From Streptomyces sp. NRRL B-1140 (lineage in GTDB: Bacteria; Actinomycetota; Actinomycetes; Streptomycetales; Streptomycetaceae), in contig NZ_LGEA01000102.1 of assembly GCF_001280065.1 (NCBI RefSeq), positions 62,001-126,000 on the forward strand: a stretch of 64,000 nucleotides of DNA. Reading direction: 5' to 3'. Every line of letters begins with the position of its first letter. The stretch's first letter is position 1. Both the position numbers and the translations under genes were made by a program. Of this stretch, positions 50,033 through 58,307 are shown in pieces. Under the pieces are notes generated by a model. It saw only the letters and a list, made by a program, of their open reading frames with translations, was not told the origin of the DNA and did not search any database.

Positions 50033-50509
50033 ATGCAGGGCGACCCCGAGGTCCTCGAATTCCTCAACGAGCAGTTGACCGGCGAGCTGACGGCGATCAA
50101 CCAGTACTGGCTGCACTACCGGATCCAGGACAACAACGGCTGGACCAAGCTCGCCAAGTACACGCGTGAAGAATCCATCGACGAGATGAAGCACGCGGAC
50201 AAGATCACCGAGCGCATTCTCATGCTGGACGGCCTGCCCAACTACCAGCGGCTCTTCCATGTACGCGTCGGCCAGACGGTCACCGAGATGTTCCAGGCGG
50301 ACCGGCAGGTCGAGATCGAGGCGATCGACCGGCTCAGGCGCGGTATCGAGGTGATGCGCAGCAAGGGCGACATCACGTCCGCGAACCTCTTCGAGGAGAT
50401 CCTCGCCGACGAGGAGCACCACATCGACTATCTGGACACGCAGCTGGAGCTGATCGACAAGCTCGGTGAGGCGCTGTACATCGCGCAGCAGATCGAGCAG
50501 CCGAGCTGA
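50033..50509 (+). CDS. bfr: Bacterioferritin
   Basis: 158 residues from ATG 50033 (GGAAGGAG upstream). Di-iron ferroxidase residues match the family: Glu18 in TGELTAINQY, Glu51 and His54 in DEMKHAD, and the EEILADEEHHIDYLD block; Met52, the haem ligand, is present. Forms a 24-subunit haem-containing iron store. The convergent bfd gene, 9 bases away, encodes its ferredoxin partner. Upstream, ACTTACT occurs twice with a short spacing but I see no clear iron box for bfr. Confidence 0.97.
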   Translation: MQGDPEVLEFLNEQLTGELTAINQYWLHYRIQDNNGWTKLAKYTREESIDEMKHADKITERILMLDGLPNYQRLFHVRVGQTVTEMFQADRQVEIEAIDRLRRGIEVMRSKGDITSANLFEEILADEEHHIDYLDTQLELIDKLGEALYIAQQIEQPS

Positions 50510-50518
50510 GGACTGCCG

Positions 50519-50743
50519 TCAGGCGGCGTCTTCCAGCTCGGAAAGCACCGGCTCGCCCCGGTCGGCCAGGTCACGCCGGGGGCAGGATCCCCTGCCCAGG
50601 ATCGCCTGGATGCGGCGCACACAGGACCCGCAGTCCGTGCCCGCCTTGCAGGCGGAGGCTATCTGGCGGGGGGTGCAGGCGCCGCCGTCCGCGTGCTGCT
50701 TGACCTGCTGCTCGGTGATGCCGAAGCAACTGCACACGTACAC
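50519..50743 (-). CDS. bfd: Bacterioferritin-associated ferredoxin (BFD-like [2Fe-2S])
   Basis: 74 residues from the GTG at 50743, chosen because GGGAGGTGA lies 5 bases upstream; a GTG nine bases earlier is inside that site. Four Cys in the BFD pattern: VCSCFG, then ASACKAGTDCGSC. The protein donates electrons to bacterioferritin so that stored iron is released. An iron box lies upstream (50796-50814), so expression should rise under iron limitation. Convergent with bfr. Confidence 0.93.
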   Translation of the reverse strand: MYVCSCFGITEQQVKQHADGGACTPRQIASACKAGTDCGSCVRRIQAILGRGSCPRRDLADRGEPVLSELEDAA

Positions 50744-50795
50744 GCGGTTCACCTCCCGACGGGTCGTTCCCGGATCTGCCACTCCCGTTGATCGG

Positions 50796-50814
50796 TGAGG
50801 CAAACCTAACCTTA
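50796..50814 (-). promoter_or_regulatory. Iron box (DmdR/IdeR operator) of bfd
   Basis: The minus-strand 19-mer starting TAAGGTTAGG and ending TTTGCCTCA matches the actinobacterial iron-box consensus TTAGGTTAGGCTAACCTAA at 14 positions by my count. It contains TAGGTT, a possible -10, so Fe-bound repressor would block RNA polymerase. Confidence 0.65.
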
Positions 50815-50843
50815 CCCGTCGGGTCGCGAGCGGAAAAGTGGAG

Positions 50844-50873
50844 TGGGGCGCGGATCGTGTGATCCGCGCCCCA
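50844..50873 (-). terminator. Terminator of the DAHP synthase gene
   Basis: A perfect 13-bp inverted repeat (arms 50844-50856 and 50861-50873, loop GTGT). On the minus strand it is followed by a short T-rich run (CACTTTTCC). It lies 28 bases beyond the aroH stop and shields bfd. Confidence 0.8.
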
Positions 50874-50901
50874 GTCCGTGCCCGGGTAACGGGCGGAACC
50901 G

Positions 50902-52254
50902 CTACTGGTCCCTGTACATCTCGGCCACGAGGAACGCCAGGTCGAGCGACTGGCTGCGGTTGAGCCGCGGGTCGCAGGCCGTCTCGTAGCGCTGGTGCAG
51001 GTCGTCGACGAAGATCTCGTCGCCGCCGCCCACGCACTCCGTGACGTCGTCGCCGGTGAGCTCCACGTGGATGCCGCCCGGGTGGGTGCCGAGGGCCTTG
51101 TGGACCTCGAAGAAGCCCTTGACCTCGTCGAGCACGTCGTCGAAGCGGCGGGTCTTGTGCCCGGAGGCCGCCTCGAAGGTGTTGCCGTGCATCGGGTCGG
51201 TCACCCAGGCGACGGTCGCACCGGAGGCGGTGACCTTCTCCACCAGCTCGGGGAGCTTGTCGCGGACCTTGTCGGCGCCCATACGGACGATGAAGGTCAG
51301 CCGGCCCGGCTCCCGCTCGGGGTCGAGGCGCTCGATGTACTGCAGCGCGTCCTGGGCGGTGGTCGTCGGGCCCAGCTTGATGCCGATCGGGTTGCGGATC
51401 TTCGAGGCGAACTCGATGTGCGCGTGGTCGAGCTGCCGGGTGCGCTCGCCGATCCACACCATGTGCCCGGAGACGTCGTACAGCTGCCCGGTGCGCGAGT
51501 CGACCCTGGTCAGCGCGGACTCGTAGTCGAGCAGCAGCGCCTCGTGCGAGGCGTAGAACTCGACCGTCTTGAACTCCTCCGGGTCGGTCCCGCAGGCGTG
51601 CATGAAGTTGAGCGCGTTGTCGATCTCGCGCGCCAGCTGCTCGTAGCGCTGCCCCGAGGGGGACGACTTCACGAAGTCCTGGTTCCAGGCGTGCACCTGG
51701 CGCAGGTCGGCGTAGCCGCCGGTGGTGAAGGCGCGCACCAGGTTCAGCGTGGAGGCGGAGGCGTGGTACATCCGCTTCAGCCGCTCGGGGTCCGGGACAC
51801 GGGCCTCTTCGGTGAAGTCGAAGCCGTTGACGGAGTCGCCGCGGTAGGTCGGCAGCGTCACGCCGTCGCGGGTCTCGGTCGGCTTGGAGCGCGGCTTGGA
51901 GTACTGGCCGGCGATCCGGCCCACCTTCACCACCGGCACGGACGCGGCGTACGTGAGCACGGCGCCCATCTGCAGCAGCGTCTTCAGCTTGTTGCGGATG
52001 TGGTCGGCGGACACCGCGTCGAAGGCCTCGGCGCAGTCGCCGCCCTGGAGGAGGAACGCCTCTCCCTTGGCGACGGCCGCCATCCGGGCGCGCAGCTGGT
52101 CGCACTCGCCCGCGAAGACGAGCGGCGGATACGACTCGAGGTCCGCAACGACTGCGCGCAGAGCCTCGGTGTCGGGGTACTCGGGCTGCTGCGCCGCGGG
52201 CAGGTTTCGCCAGGTGTTGCCAGCAGTCGCGCTGGTCTTAGCGTTCACGGTCAC
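50902..52254 (-). CDS. aroH: Class II 3-deoxy-7-phosphoheptulonate (DAHP) synthase
   Basis: 450 residues from GTG 52254; another GTG six bases on is possible. Plant/mycobacterial-type DAHP synthase: FLLQGGDCAEAFDAVSADHIRNKL near residue 67, KVGRIAGQYSKPRS, YRGDSVNGF, HACGTDPEEFKTVEFYASHEALLLDYE, VTDPMHGNTFEA, and GGIHVELTGDDVTECVGGGDEI. It condenses PEP and erythrose-4-phosphate, the first shikimate step. TAGGGT lies about 8 bases before the start, which hints at a leaderless mRNA. Divergent from the anthranilate synthase that uses its pathway product. Confidence 0.96.
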   Translation of the reverse strand: MTVNAKTSATAGNTWRNLPAAQQPEYPDTEALRAVVADLESYPPLVFAGECDQLRARMAAVAKGEAFLLQGGDCAEAFDAVSADHIRNKLKTLLQMGAVLTYAASVPVVKVGRIAGQYSKPRSKPTETRDGVTLPTYRGDSVNGFDFTEEARVPDPERLKRMYHASASTLNLVRAFTTGGYADLRQVHAWNQDFVKSSPSGQRYEQLAREIDNALNFMHACGTDPEEFKTVEFYASHEALLLDYESALTRVDSRTGQLYDVSGHMVWIGERTRQLDHAHIEFASKIRNPIGIKLGPTTTAQDALQYIERLDPEREPGRLTFIVRMGADKVRDKLPELVEKVTASGATVAWVTDPMHGNTFEAASGHKTRRFDDVLDEVKGFFEVHKALGTHPGGIHVELTGDDVTECVGGGDEIFVDDLHQRYETACDPRLNRSQSLDLAFLVAEMYRDQ

Positions 52255-52337
52255 GTCACCAACCCTACGGGGTCGTGTCGGGCGTGCTGAGCCATGCCCA
52301 GGAAGTGAGACACCCCGAACACCCCTCGGACATGGGG

Positions 52338-52343
52338 TAGGGT
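52338..52343 (+). promoter_or_regulatory. -10 element of the trp leader transcript
   Basis: TAGGGT ends 7 bases before the leader-peptide ATG at 52351, so the leader mRNA probably begins at or next to that ATG. The -35 region is weak. Confidence 0.5.
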
Positions 52344-52350
52344 GCGTCGC

Positions 52351-52407
52351 ATGTTCGCGCACTCGATCCAGACCTGGTGGTGGACCGCTCATCCGGCGGC
52401 CCGCTGA
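52351..52407 (+). CDS. Trp leader peptide with three tandem Trp codons
   Basis: 18 residues, MFAHSIQTWWWTAHPAAR, with TGG TGG TGG at codons 9-11. It lies 108 bases upstream of the anthranilate synthase start and just before a stem-loop, the layout of a transcriptional attenuator: ribosome stalling at the Trp codons when Trp-tRNA is scarce would prevent terminator formation. Too short for ordinary gene finding. No Shine-Dalgarno precedes it, consistent with leaderless translation. Confidence 0.85.
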   Translation: MFAHSIQTWWWTAHPAAR

Positions 52408-52430
52408 CTGCGCGTACTCAAGACTTCGCG

Positions 52431-52459
52431 AAGGCCGCCCGAGGGGCGGCCTTCGGTGT
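52431..52459 (+). terminator. Trp attenuator stem-loop
   Basis: AAGGCCGCC (52431-52439) and GGCGGCCTT (52445-52453) form a perfect 9-bp stem with a 5-base loop, followed a few bases later by TTT. It lies between the leader peptide and the anthranilate synthase start. Confidence 0.8.
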
Positions 52460-52514
52460 TTCCCGGGGTCCGTTCCTCTCTCTCACCGAGACTCACCGAG
52501 ATGGAGCACGGACC

Positions 52515-54380
52515 ATGAACCTGCTCGGCTTGCCGGACGACTCCCGTCCGTTCGCCCTGCTGCGCCGCCGCACCCCGGGCCACGACCACGATCAGGTCGA
52601 GGTCCTGATCGGCCCGGTCGCCGCCTGCGACCGGCTCGCCGACCTCCCCGGCCAAGGCCTCGCGCTGGTGCCGTTCCGGCAGATCCGCGAGCGCGGCTTC
52701 GACGTCCGCGACGACGGCACGCCCCTGCTGGCACTCACACCCGAGGAGTCGTACACCGTCCCGCTCGTTGACGCGCTGCAGCAGCTCCCGGCGCACGACG
52801 TGCGCGTCGAGGGCGGCGGCTTCGACGTCGCCGACGAGGAGTACGGCGAGATCGTCGGACGCGTGCTGCGCGAGGAGATCGGCCGGGGCGAGGGCGCGAA
52901 CTTCGTGATCCGGCGAACGTACGAGGGCGAGATCCCCGGCTTCGGCCGGGCCGACGCGCTGGCGCTGTTCCGGCGGCTGCTGGAGGGCGAGCGCGGGGCG
53001 TACTGGACGTTCGTCGTGCACACCGGGGAGCGCACGCTGGTCGGGGCCAGCCCCGAGGTGCACGTGCGGATGTCCGGCGGCACAGTCGTCATGAACCCGA
53101 TCAGCGGCACCTACCGCTACCCCGCCGAGGGGCCGACGCCGGAGCACCTGCTGGACTTCCTCGCCGACGGCAAGGAGATCGAGGAGCTGTCGATGGTCGT
53201 CGACGAGGAGCTGAAGATGATGTGCACCGTCGGCGACATGGGCGGCGTGGTCGTCGGGCCCCGGCTGAAGGAGATGGCGCACCTCGCGCACACCGAGTAC
53301 GAGCTGCGCGGCAGGTCCACGCTGGACGTGCGGGAGGTGCTGAAGGAGACCATGTTCGCCGCGACCGTCACTGGCTCGCCTGTGCAGAACGCCTGCCGGG
53401 TGATCGAGCGGCACGAGAGCGGGGGGCGCGGGTACTACGCGGGGGCCCTGGCCCTGATCGGCCGGGACGCCGGCGGGGTGCAGACCCTCGACTCCCCCAT
53501 CCTGATCCGCACCGCCGACATCGACGCGGGCGGGCGGCTGCGGGTGCCGGTCGGCGCGACCCTCGTGCGCGGCTCGGACCCGACGAGCGAGGTGGCCGAG
53601 ACGCACGCCAAGGCGGCGGGCGTGCTGGCGGCCCTGGGAGTACGGCCGTCCCGGCCGCGTGCCGAGCACACCCGGCCCCGCCTCGCCGACGACCCTCGTG
53701 TGCGGGCCGCGCTGGACGGACGCCGGGCCTCGCTCGCGCCCTTCTGGCTGCGGATGCAGGAGCGCTCGCCGGAACCGGCCGGGCACGCCCTGGTCGTCGA
53801 CGGCGAGGACACCTTCACGGCGATGCTCGCGCACCTGCTGCGCGCCGGTGGCCTGGAGGTCAGCGTGCGGCGGTACGACGAGCCGGGGCTGCGGGAGGCG
53901 GTGCTCGGGCACGAGGGTCCGGTGGTGCTGGGGCCCGGGCCGGGGAACCCCTCCGCCCTGGCGGATCCGAAGATGCGGTTCCTGCGCTCCCTCACCGCCG
54001 AGGCGATCAGGGGCGAACGGCAGGGTGTGCTGGGCGTCTGCCTCGGGCACGAACTGATCGCGGCCGAGCTGGGACTGGACATCGTGCGCAAGGACGTGCC
54101 GTTCCAGGGGGCGCAGACGGAGATCGAGCTGTTCGGGCGGCGGGAGACCGTCGGGTTCTACAACAGCTTCGCGGCGCGCTGCGATGACGAGGCGGCGGCC
54201 GAGCTGTCGGCGCACGGGGTCGAGGTCGCACGCGCGGCCGACGGTGAGGTGCACGCCCTGCGCGCGCCCGGGTTCGCCGGGGTGCAGTTCCATCCCGAGT
54301 CGGTGCTGACGCTGAACGGGGCCGCGATTGTGCGGGAGCTGGTAGGGCGGCTGCGGGGGACCAACGCGCCGTCGGTGTAG
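52515..54380 (+). CDS. trpEG: Fused anthranilate synthase (TrpE-TrpG)
   Basis: 621 residues from ATG 52515. The N-terminal ~405 residues are the chorismate-binding domain (NFVIRRTYEG, WTFVVHTGERTLVGASPEV, NPISGTYRYP, TGSPVQNACRVIERHE, GYYAGALALIG); the C-terminal ~180 are a class I glutamine amidotransferase with Cys509 in GVCLGHE and the His-Glu pair in QFHPESVLT. It makes anthranilate from chorismate and glutamine. The fused form also occurs in PhzE-type secondary metabolism, but the Trp leader upstream points to primary tryptophan synthesis. Divergent from the DAHP synthase gene. Confidence 0.93.
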   Translation: MNLLGLPDDSRPFALLRRRTPGHDHDQVEVLIGPVAACDRLADLPGQGLALVPFRQIRERGFDVRDDGTPLLALTPEESYTVPLVDALQQLPAHDVRVEGGGFDVADEEYGEIVGRVLREEIGRGEGANFVIRRTYEGEIPGFGRADALALFRRLLEGERGAYWTFVVHTGERTLVGASPEVHVRMSGGTVVMNPISGTYRYPAEGPTPEHLLDFLADGKEIEELSMVVDEELKMMCTVGDMGGVVVGPRLKEMAHLAHTEYELRGRSTLDVREVLKETMFAATVTGSPVQNACRVIERHESGGRGYYAGALALIGRDAGGVQTLDSPILIRTADIDAGGRLRVPVGATLVRGSDPTSEVAETHAKAAGVLAALGVRPSRPRAEHTRPRLADDPRVRAALDGRRASLAPFWLRMQERSPEPAGHALVVDGEDTFTAMLAHLLRAGGLEVSVRRYDEPGLREAVLGHEGPVVLGPGPGNPSALADPKMRFLRSLTAEAIRGERQGVLGVCLGHELIAAELGLDIVRKDVPFQGAQTEIELFGRRETVGFYNSFAARCDDEAAAELSAHGVEVARAADGEVHALRAPGFAGVQFHPESVLTLNGAAIVRELVGRLRGTNAPSV

Positions 54381-54386
54381 TGCGGA

Positions 54387-54414
54387 CCGGTCGGGGCCGC
54401 ACGGCCCCGACCGG
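54387..54414. terminator. Bidirectional stem-loop between trpEG and pfkA
   Basis: Perfect 12-bp inverted repeat, arms 54387-54398 and 54403-54414, loop GCAC, in the 51-base gap between two convergent genes. Confidence 0.75.
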
Positions 54415-54431
54415 CACCGGATGCCCAACAG

Positions 54432-55460
54432 TCAGCCGAAGAACACCCCGACCTCCTGGTACAGCGCCGGGTCGACCGTCTTCAGGCGGGCGGTGGCGTC
54501 CGCGAGGGGGACCCGGACGATGTCGGTGCCGCGCAGGGCGACCATCCGGCCGAAGTCGCGGTCACGGACGCAGTCGATGGCGTGCAGGCCGAAGCGGGTG
54601 GCGAGCCAGCGGTCGAAGGCACTGGGAGTGCCGCCGCGCTGGACGTGCCCCAGGACCGTCGTACGGGCCTCCTTGCCGGTGCGCTTCTCGATCTCCTTGG
54701 CGAGCCACTCCCCGACCCCGGACAGCCGGACGTGCCCGAAGGAGTCCAGGGTCTGGTCCTTGAGGACCATGTCGCCGTCCCTCGGCATCGCCCCCTCGGC
54801 GACCACCACGATCGGCGCGTACGACGCCCGGAAGCGGGAGGTCACCCAGGTGCACACCTGCTCGACGTCGAAGCGCTGCTCGGGGATGAGGATGACGTTG
54901 GCGCCGCCGGCCAGGCCGGAGTGGAGGGCGATCCAGCCGGCGTGCCGGCCCATCACCTCGACGACCAGGACCCGCATGTGGGACTCGGCGGTGGTGTGCA
55001 GCCGGTCGATGGCCTCGGTCGCGATGCCTACGGCGGTGTCGAAGCCGAAGGTGTAGTCGGTGGCGGACAGGTCGTTGTCGATGGTCTTCGGAACGCCCAC
55101 GCAGGGCACGCCGTGCTCGTCGGACAGGCGGGCGGCCACGCCCAGGGTGTCCTCGCCTCCGATGGCGATGAGCGCCTCCACCCCCAGTCCGGCGAGGGTC
55201 TCCTCGATCCGGCGGATGCCGTTCTCCACCTTCAGCGGGTTGGTCCGCGAGGAGCCGAGGATCGTGCCGCCGCGAGGCAGGATGCCGCGCACCGCGGGGA
55301 TGTCGAGACGGACGGTGTCGCCGTCCAGTGGCCCTCGCCAGCCGTCCCGGAAGCCGGTGAAGTCGTAGCCGTACTCCTGCACGCCCTTGCGGACGACGGC
55401 CCGGATGACGGCGTTGAGCCCGGGGCAGTCGCCGCCCCCGGTCAGTACTCCGACGCGCAT
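54432..55460 (-). CDS. pfkA: Phosphofructokinase with PPi-type active-site residues
   Basis: 342 residues, AAGGGA 8 bases before the ATG. Glycolytic PFK family: GVLTGGGDCPGLNAVIRAVV, LPRGGTILGSSRTNP, GVPKTIDNDLSATDYTFGFDTA, EVMGRHAGWIA, and VLGHVQRGGTPSAFDR. The nucleotide-site motif reads GGEDT with Asp104, where ATP-dependent enzymes have Gly, and Lys125 replaces the Gly of ATP-type PGTIDND. Both changes are the hallmark of pyrophosphate-dependent enzymes, so the donor could be PPi. Streptomycetes carry several pfkA paralogues. Phosphorylates fructose 6-phosphate in the cytoplasm. Confidence 0.94.
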   Translation of the reverse strand: MRVGVLTGGGDCPGLNAVIRAVVRKGVQEYGYDFTGFRDGWRGPLDGDTVRLDIPAVRGILPRGGTILGSSRTNPLKVENGIRRIEETLAGLGVEALIAIGGEDTLGVAARLSDEHGVPCVGVPKTIDNDLSATDYTFGFDTAVGIATEAIDRLHTTAESHMRVLVVEVMGRHAGWIALHSGLAGGANVILIPEQRFDVEQVCTWVTSRFRASYAPIVVVAEGAMPRDGDMVLKDQTLDSFGHVRLSGVGEWLAKEIEKRTGKEARTTVLGHVQRGGTPSAFDRWLATRFGLHAIDCVRDRDFGRMVALRGTDIVRVPLADATARLKTVDPALYQEVGVFFG

Positions 55461-55513
55461 GGAACAGTCCCTTCGCCGCAGGTACCTGACGAAAGGTCAG
55501 TGTGACGTGCGCC

Positions 55514-56203
55514 TCACTCGTCGTCGAGGCCGCGCTCGATGGCGTACCTGACGAGCTCCACGCGGTTGTGCAGCTGGAGCTTGCCGAGGGTGTTCTGGAC
55601 GTGGTTCTGCACCGTGCGGTGGGAGATGACCAGACGTTCGGCGATCTGCTTGTAGCTCAGGCCCTTGGCGACCAGGCGCAGCACCTCGGTCTCGCGGTCG
55701 GTGAGCCGGGGCGCCTTGGGTTCGTCGGTGTCGGCGGCGGGAGCGGGTTCGGAGGCTAGCCGACGGTACTCGCCGAGGACCAGTCCGGCCAGGCCGGGGG
55801 TGAAGACGGGGTCGCCGAGGGCCGTGCGGCGTACCGCGTCCTGCAGTTCCGCGGTGGAGGCGGACTTCAGCAGATAGCCGGTCGCGCCGGACTTCACGGC
55901 CTCCAGGACGTCGGCGTGCTCCCCGCTCGCGGACAGCACGAGCACCCGCAGCGCCGGGTTCGCGGCGACGACCTCCTTGCAGACCTGCACACCGGGCTTG
56001 GCGGGCAGGTTCAGGTCGAGCACGAGGACGTCGGGTGCGGCGGCCTTGGCGCGGCGTACGGCCTGGTCGCCGTCGCCCGCGGTGGCGACCACCTCGAAGC
56101 CCGACTCGGCCAGGTCGCGGGCGACGGCGTCGCGCCACATGGGGTGGTCGTCGACGACCATGACCTTGATCGGGTCCTGCGTCTTCGCAGTGGTCTCCGT
56201 CAT
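55514..56203 (-). CDS. NarL/LuxR-type response regulator
   Basis: 229 residues from ATG 56203, which overlaps the sensor kinase stop (ATGA). Receiver domain ~10-125: VMVVDDHPMWRDAV, phosphorylatable Asp in DVLVLDLNLPAKPG near residue 62, and Lys in GYLLKSAS. A short acidic linker is followed by the LuxR helix-turn-helix (RLTDRETEVLRLVAKGLSYKQIAERLVIS then TVQNHVQNTLGKL). It regulates transcription in response to the adjacent kinase. Targets unknown. Confidence 0.94.
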   Translation of the reverse strand: MTETTAKTQDPIKVMVVDDHPMWRDAVARDLAESGFEVVATAGDGDQAVRRAKAAAPDVLVLDLNLPAKPGVQVCKEVVAANPALRVLVLSASGEHADVLEAVKSGATGYLLKSASTAELQDAVRRTALGDPVFTPGLAGLVLGEYRRLASEPAPAADTDEPKAPRLTDRETEVLRLVAKGLSYKQIAERLVISHRTVQNHVQNTLGKLQLHNRVELVRYAIERGLDDE

Positions 56204-57426
56204 CGCTGCTCCGCCTTCCCCCGTGTGTTCGTCACGTCCTTCGGTACCTTCAGCTCGACCTCCGTGCCCTGACCCGGCACCGAGATCAGCTCCGCGCTGC
56301 CGCCGAGGTCGCGCAGTCGGCCGCGGATCGACAGGGCGACTCCCAGCCGGCCCTCGCCCTCGGCCTGGTCGAGCCGTCCCTCCGGGATGCCCGGCCCGTC
56401 GTCCCGTACGGTGACGATCACCTCGTCCGGCTCGTCCTCGACCAGGATCCACGCGCGTGCGTCCTGGCCGGCGTGCCGGCGGACGTTCTCCAAGGCGGCT
56501 TTGACGGCGGCGGCCACCTCCCGGGCCGCGACCGGCGCCAGCGGCACGGGCGCGCCGGGCTCGGCGAGGCTGACCTTGGCGGCCGCGTACGGCGCGAGCA
56601 GGGCGCGCAGGTCGACGGGACCGCTCTCCTCCGGCTCCTCGTCCACGGCTCGTACGACCGCGCCCTGTGCGGCGTCCTCCGACACGCGGGAGACGGGCAC
56701 GAGTCCGCCGGAGACCAGGGTGCGCAGCGCGACCTCCTGTTCACCCGCCATCCGGCCCAGCTCGGCCGCCTCTCCCCCGATGACGGCCCCGCGGCGCTGC
56801 ACCATGGCCAGCACCTGGAGCACGCTGTCGTGGATGTCCCGGGCCAGACGCTCGCGCTCGCGCGTGGCGGCCTCGATCTCCAGCGCGCGGGCGAGGGTGC
56901 GCTCGGAGGCGCGGGCGACCTCGACGACGTAGCCGATGGCGACGGAGGCGATGCAGACCAGGATGACGTTGTGGACGGTGTCGCGGGCCGGGCTGCCACG
57001 CTCGACCAGGTTGGCGACGGCCACCAGGCCGGAGGCGAGGGCCGCCCAGCGCCAGCCGCCCTTGATGGCGAAGGCGAGGACGGCGCCCGCGGTCCATATC
57101 GACGGCAGGGTGGGGCCGCCCGACTGGACCCGCTCGTGCGCGTCGGCGACGGGGGTCAGCAGGATGCCGGTCAGGGCGACGGTGAGGTCGGCGGCGAGGA
57201 ACCGCTTGGTGCAGCGGGCCGCGTTCGCGACCCGGGGCAGGGTGGCCAGGGTCCAGCCGCACAGCACCGCGTAGTAGACGACGGCGATCCAGGGGCGGGT
57301 GAATTCCTCGTAGGCGGTGGCGAACAGGCCGACCGCGTACAGCATCGTGAGCACCCGGTAGCCGGTGAGCGCACGCCACAGCGGCTGCTCGACCGACATC
57401 CTCATCACGCGTTCACGCTCGGCCAT
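56200..57426 (-). CDS. Membrane sensor histidine kinase
   Basis: 408 residues from ATG 57426; the only ribosome-binding site is very close to it, so a start up to nine codons downstream is possible. Five to six membrane helices (~20-175) with little extracellular sequence, then the phosphoacceptor helix RERERLARDIHDSVLQVLAMVQ near residue 195, and an ATPase domain with NVRRHA, VRDDGPGIP and a GRLGV G-box. This MacS-plus-HATPase layout pairs with LuxR-type regulators, here the next gene. Stimulus unknown. Confidence 0.9.
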   Translation of the reverse strand: MAERERVMRMSVEQPLWRALTGYRVLTMLYAVGLFATAYEEFTRPWIAVVYYAVLCGWTLATLPRVANAARCTKRFLAADLTVALTGILLTPVADAHERVQSGGPTLPSIWTAGAVLAFAIKGGWRWAALASGLVAVANLVERGSPARDTVHNVILVCIASVAIGYVVEVARASERTLARALEIEAATRERERLARDIHDSVLQVLAMVQRRGAVIGGEAAELGRMAGEQEVALRTLVSGGLVPVSRVSEDAAQGAVVRAVDEEPEESGPVDLRALLAPYAAAKVSLAEPGAPVPLAPVAAREVAAAVKAALENVRRHAGQDARAWILVEDEPDEVIVTVRDDGPGIPEGRLDQAEGEGRLGVALSIRGRLRDLGGSAELISVPGQGTEVELKVPKDVTNTRGKAEQR

Positions 57427-57455
57427 CTCCCCCGCCCCCCCGACCCGAGCCCCGG

Positions 57456-58307
57456 CTAGGGCTCGGTCCGCCGCCGCTCCGTCTGCTGTTCCGCCTGCTT
57501 CTGCTGGTCGGTCTGCTGCTTCGCGGCCTGTTCCCGCTCGGCCTTCTCCTTCTCGGCCTGTTCCTTCTCCGCACGGGCGAGAGCGGCCTTGGCCGCCTTC
57601 TCGGCTTCCTTCTCCGCCTTCGCCGCTTCCGTGAGCTGCCGCTTCATGGCCGTGGCGTACATGTCGACGTACTCCTGGCCGGAGAGGTTCATGATCTCGT
57701 ACATGACCTCGTCGGTCACCGCGCGCAGCACGAACCGGTCGTGCTCCATGCCCTGGTAGCGGCTGAAGTCCAGCGGCTTGCCGATCCGGATGCCGGGCCG
57801 CATCAGCTTCGGCATGACCTTCCCGGGCGGCTGGATCTTCTCCGTGTCGATCATGGCGACGGGGATCACGGGCGCGCCGGTGGCGAGCGCCACGCGCGCG
57901 AGGCCGCCCGGCTTGCCCCGGTAGAGCCGTCCGTCGGGCGAGCGCGTGCCCTCCGGGTAGATCCCGAACAGCTCACCGCGCTCCAGCACCTCTATGCCGC
58001 TCTTGATGGCGGCCTCGCCCGCGCCGCGCGCACCGGAGCGGTCCACGGGGAGCTGCCCGACCCCCTTGAAGAAGGCGGCCGTGAGCCGTCCCTTCACACC
58101 GGGGGTGGTGAAGTACTCGGCCTTCGCGATGAACGTGACCTTTCGGTCCAGGACCGCCGGCAGGAAGAACGAGTCCGAGAAGGACAGGTGGTTGCTCGCC
58201 AGGATCGCGGGGCCCTCGGCGGGAACGTTCTCCAGGCCTTCCACCCAGGGCCTGAAGGCGACCTTCAGCGGTCCCCCGACAGCGACCTTCATAGCGCCGT
58301 ACAACAA
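57456..58307 (-). CDS. PlsC-type 1-acylglycerol-3-phosphate acyltransferase
   Basis: 283 residues. The frame begins at TTG 58307, 7 bases after AGGAGG; the next ATG (58292) is 22 bases away, so TTG is the likely initiator. Acyltransferase motifs: NHLSFSDSFFLPAVL, GVGQLPVDRSGARG, GIYPEGTRSPDGRLYRGKPG, and APVIPVAMI. It should acylate lysophosphatidate at the membrane. The last ~70 residues are a highly charged Lys/Glu/Ala/Gln coiled coil (KAEKEAEKAAKAALARAEKE) absent from classic PlsC. 29 bases upstream of the sensor kinase gene. Confidence 0.9.
   Translation of the reverse strand: MLYGAMKVAVGGPLKVAFRPWVEGLENVPAEGPAILASNHLSFSDSFFLPAVLDRKVTFIAKAEYFTTPGVKGRLTAAFFKGVGQLPVDRSGARGAGEAAIKSGIEVLERGELFGIYPEGTRSPDGRLYRGKPGGLARVALATGAPVIPVAMIDTEKIQPPGKVMPKLMRPGIRIGKPLDFSRYQGMEHDRFVLRAVTDEVMYEIMNLSGQEYVDMYATAMKRQLTEAAKAEKEAEKAAKAALARAEKEQAEKEKAEREQAAKQQTDQQKQAEQQTERRRTEP

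Noticed and set aside
52255..52337. A shared bidirectional operator between aroH and trpEG
   Set aside because: The gap is short and each side has its own TAGGGT element, but I found no palindrome or TrpR-like site common to both.
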